From: Euryarchaeota archaeon UBA53 | GTDB taxonomy: Archaea; Thermoplasmatota; Poseidoniia; Poseidoniales; Poseidoniaceae | Reading direction: 5' to 3' | Length of the DNA: 7,829 bases | NCBI GenBank assembly: GCA_002507425.1 | Contig: DAZU01000119.1 | Span: forward strand, 1-7,829 | Shown here: in pieces, positions 6,808 through 7,829 of the stretch | How positions within the stretch are numbered: the stretch's first letter is position 1 | Layout of the letters: each line of letters opens with the position of its first letter | Notes under the pieces: model-generated | What the model was told of the DNA's origin: nothing | Seen by the model: the letters and a program-made list of their open reading frames with translations, nothing else | Database searches by the model: none | Position numbers and translations under genes: made by a program

Positions 6808-7827
6808 TTAGTCGAGCCGTGAAAGTTTTGCATGCCCAATAATTCGTGGTTTTGAATCCAGTTGAGCAATTAAAACAGCAGGTGGATTAACTCGACGTAT
6901 GAATAAAGGCGTATCCCAACTAACAACTACTCCTGAATCAATAGAGTCGACTCTTCCTACTACGAACTGCAGATCCACACTTGCATGGACTATATCTCCG
7001 ACTGCAAGGTCTCTTTTTTGGAAAGGAGATTTCGTCACTGTAACTTCGCTTTTATTGTGAGAATCCACACATATCGGTGAGAAAATCCCTTTGCTTTTAT
7101 CTTCAACAGGAGGGTGAACTATCATTGAACTCCCAGATAGAGATTCCTCTCTTACATTTCTCACAGCAATACCGACCCTATCTCCTGCAACAGCAATCGA
7201 TACGTTGTCATCCATTACCTGAAGGCTTTTTACAGAACCAGATACATTTGCAGGCATTACACAAATTTCGTCGTGAACCGAAATTGAACCAGATTGAACA
7301 TAGCCAATTGCTACCAAACCTATTCCCTTTACGTTGAAGTATTGATCTATTGTTACAACTAGGGGGTCATTTTTCAAAGACTCAAGTTCATGCGAGATCT
7401 CTTCCATTAAATCATACAAACGAGTCCTCAAAGAAACTCCATCAAAATCAGATTGTATCCACTGTGATAGACCTGCTTGGGACATAAATTCACGAACTTT
7501 TGACTCATCAATCCATTCTCCATCAGGAGGGTTGATTACAAAAATTCCCTTCTCTATCCCTGCGGATGCAAAACCCACCAAAACTTCTCCGAACGCAGCG
7601 TCAATCGAATCTATTTCAATAAGCCCAACTTTTGCTGCACATAAAGAATTGAAGAAGGGGCGTATTCTTTCTGGCATCTTTGCTGGTCTAATTATTGAGA
7701 GTATTCTAACACCATTAACTCCTGAGTCCTTATTGACGTAAGTATGAACATCTCGCTGATCTGTTGCCTTTGCAACAGCCTTTGCCAGATCATCGCTACC
7801 AACCATAGCGATATTCAGCACCGTCAT
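6808..7827 (-). CDS. SelB/EF-Tu-like translational pseudo-GTPase
   Basis: This 339-residue protein has the three-domain layout of a translational GTPase but not its intact active site. Residues 1-145 are a G-domain-like fold. The P-loop position reads GSDDLAKA (10-17), so the Lys is kept but the second Gly and the Ser/Thr of GxxxxGK[S/T] are both Ala. The DxxG switch II motif is absent; RPAKMPE (47-53) lies where DTPG would be expected. G4 reads NPPD (99-102) in place of NKxD. Residues about 155-240 are a good EF-Tu domain 2, with NVKGIGLVAIGYVQSG (165-180), a GDRVGIAVR core (215-223) and VKSLQV (199-204). Residues about 245-339 look like domain 3. There is no SelB domain 4, so the protein is shorter than true archaeal SelB. 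From memory, similar GTPase-dead SelB relatives are widespread in archaea with no settled role. It probably contacts tRNA, the ribosome or a GTPase partner without hydrolysing GTP. The ATG lies two bases from the window edge, so a longer N-terminus cannot be excluded, but MTVLNIAMVG looks like a natural first strand. Confidence 0.8.
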   Translation of the reverse strand: MTVLNIAMVGSDDLAKAVAKATDQRDVHTYVNKDSGVNGVRILSIIRPAKMPERIRPFFNSLCAAKVGLIEIDSIDAAFGEVLVGFASAGIEKGIFVINPPDGEWIDESKVREFMSQAGLSQWIQSDFDGVSLRTRLYDLMEEISHELESLKNDPLVVTIDQYFNVKGIGLVAIGYVQSGSISVHDEICVMPANVSGSVKSLQVMDDNVSIAVAGDRVGIAVRNVREESLSGSSMIVHPPVEDKSKGIFSPICVDSHNKSEVTVTKSPFQKRDLAVGDIVHASVDLQFVVGRVDSIDSGVVVSWDTPLFIRRVNPPAVLIAQLDSKPRIIGHAKLSRLD

Positions 7828-7829
7828 AT

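Noticed and set aside
7077..7741. Plus-strand frames at 7077-7337 and 7532-7741
   Set aside because: They are antisense to the pseudo-GTPase, whose EF-Tu domain 2 motifs are unmistakable.
1..7829. CRISPR array, transposon, toxin-antitoxin or defence island
   Set aside because: No spaced direct repeats, transposase or integrase motifs, terminal inverted repeats or nuclease motifs were seen on either strand.

Overview
The window looks like a piece of an archaeal genome, most likely a marine planktonic euryarchaeon of the Marine Group II / Poseidoniales type. This assignment is an inference. It rests on AT-rich DNA, TATA-like boxes about 40 bp ahead of two start codons, a SelB/EF-Tu-like protein of a type I associate with archaea, and a very large, sequon-rich secreted protein with Ig-like and jelly-roll-like segments. 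No rRNA or tRNA is present to prove it.

Layout. Positions 1-4478 are a single open frame on the minus strand. It starts at 4478, carries a signal peptide, and runs off the left edge after 1,492 codons without a stop; it encodes a giant exported surface protein. Positions 4479-4751 are a divergent promoter region. It holds a short leader and TATA-like box for each flanking gene, a very strong G/C-only hairpin next to the surface-gene promoter, and a 13-bp dyad. Positions 4752-5213 (plus) encode a single-hotdog acyl-CoA thioesterase. It meets, tail to tail with no spacer, a minus-strand gene (5214-6728) for a membrane-hairpin protein with a PH-like N-terminal region and a long, charge-segregated, probably disordered tail. 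Upstream of that on the same strand, 6808-7827 encodes a translational-GTPase-like protein whose nucleotide-binding motifs are degenerate (a pseudo-GTPase related to SelB/EF-Tu).

How the genes may work together. The two minus-strand genes on the right are separated by 79 bp and may be co-transcribed. The surface-protein and thioesterase genes are divergent and share their control region. No mobile element, CRISPR array, RNA gene or defence locus is seen. The most notable points are the intergenic hairpin with competing folds, the GTPase-motif loss, and the uncharacterised membrane protein beside it.
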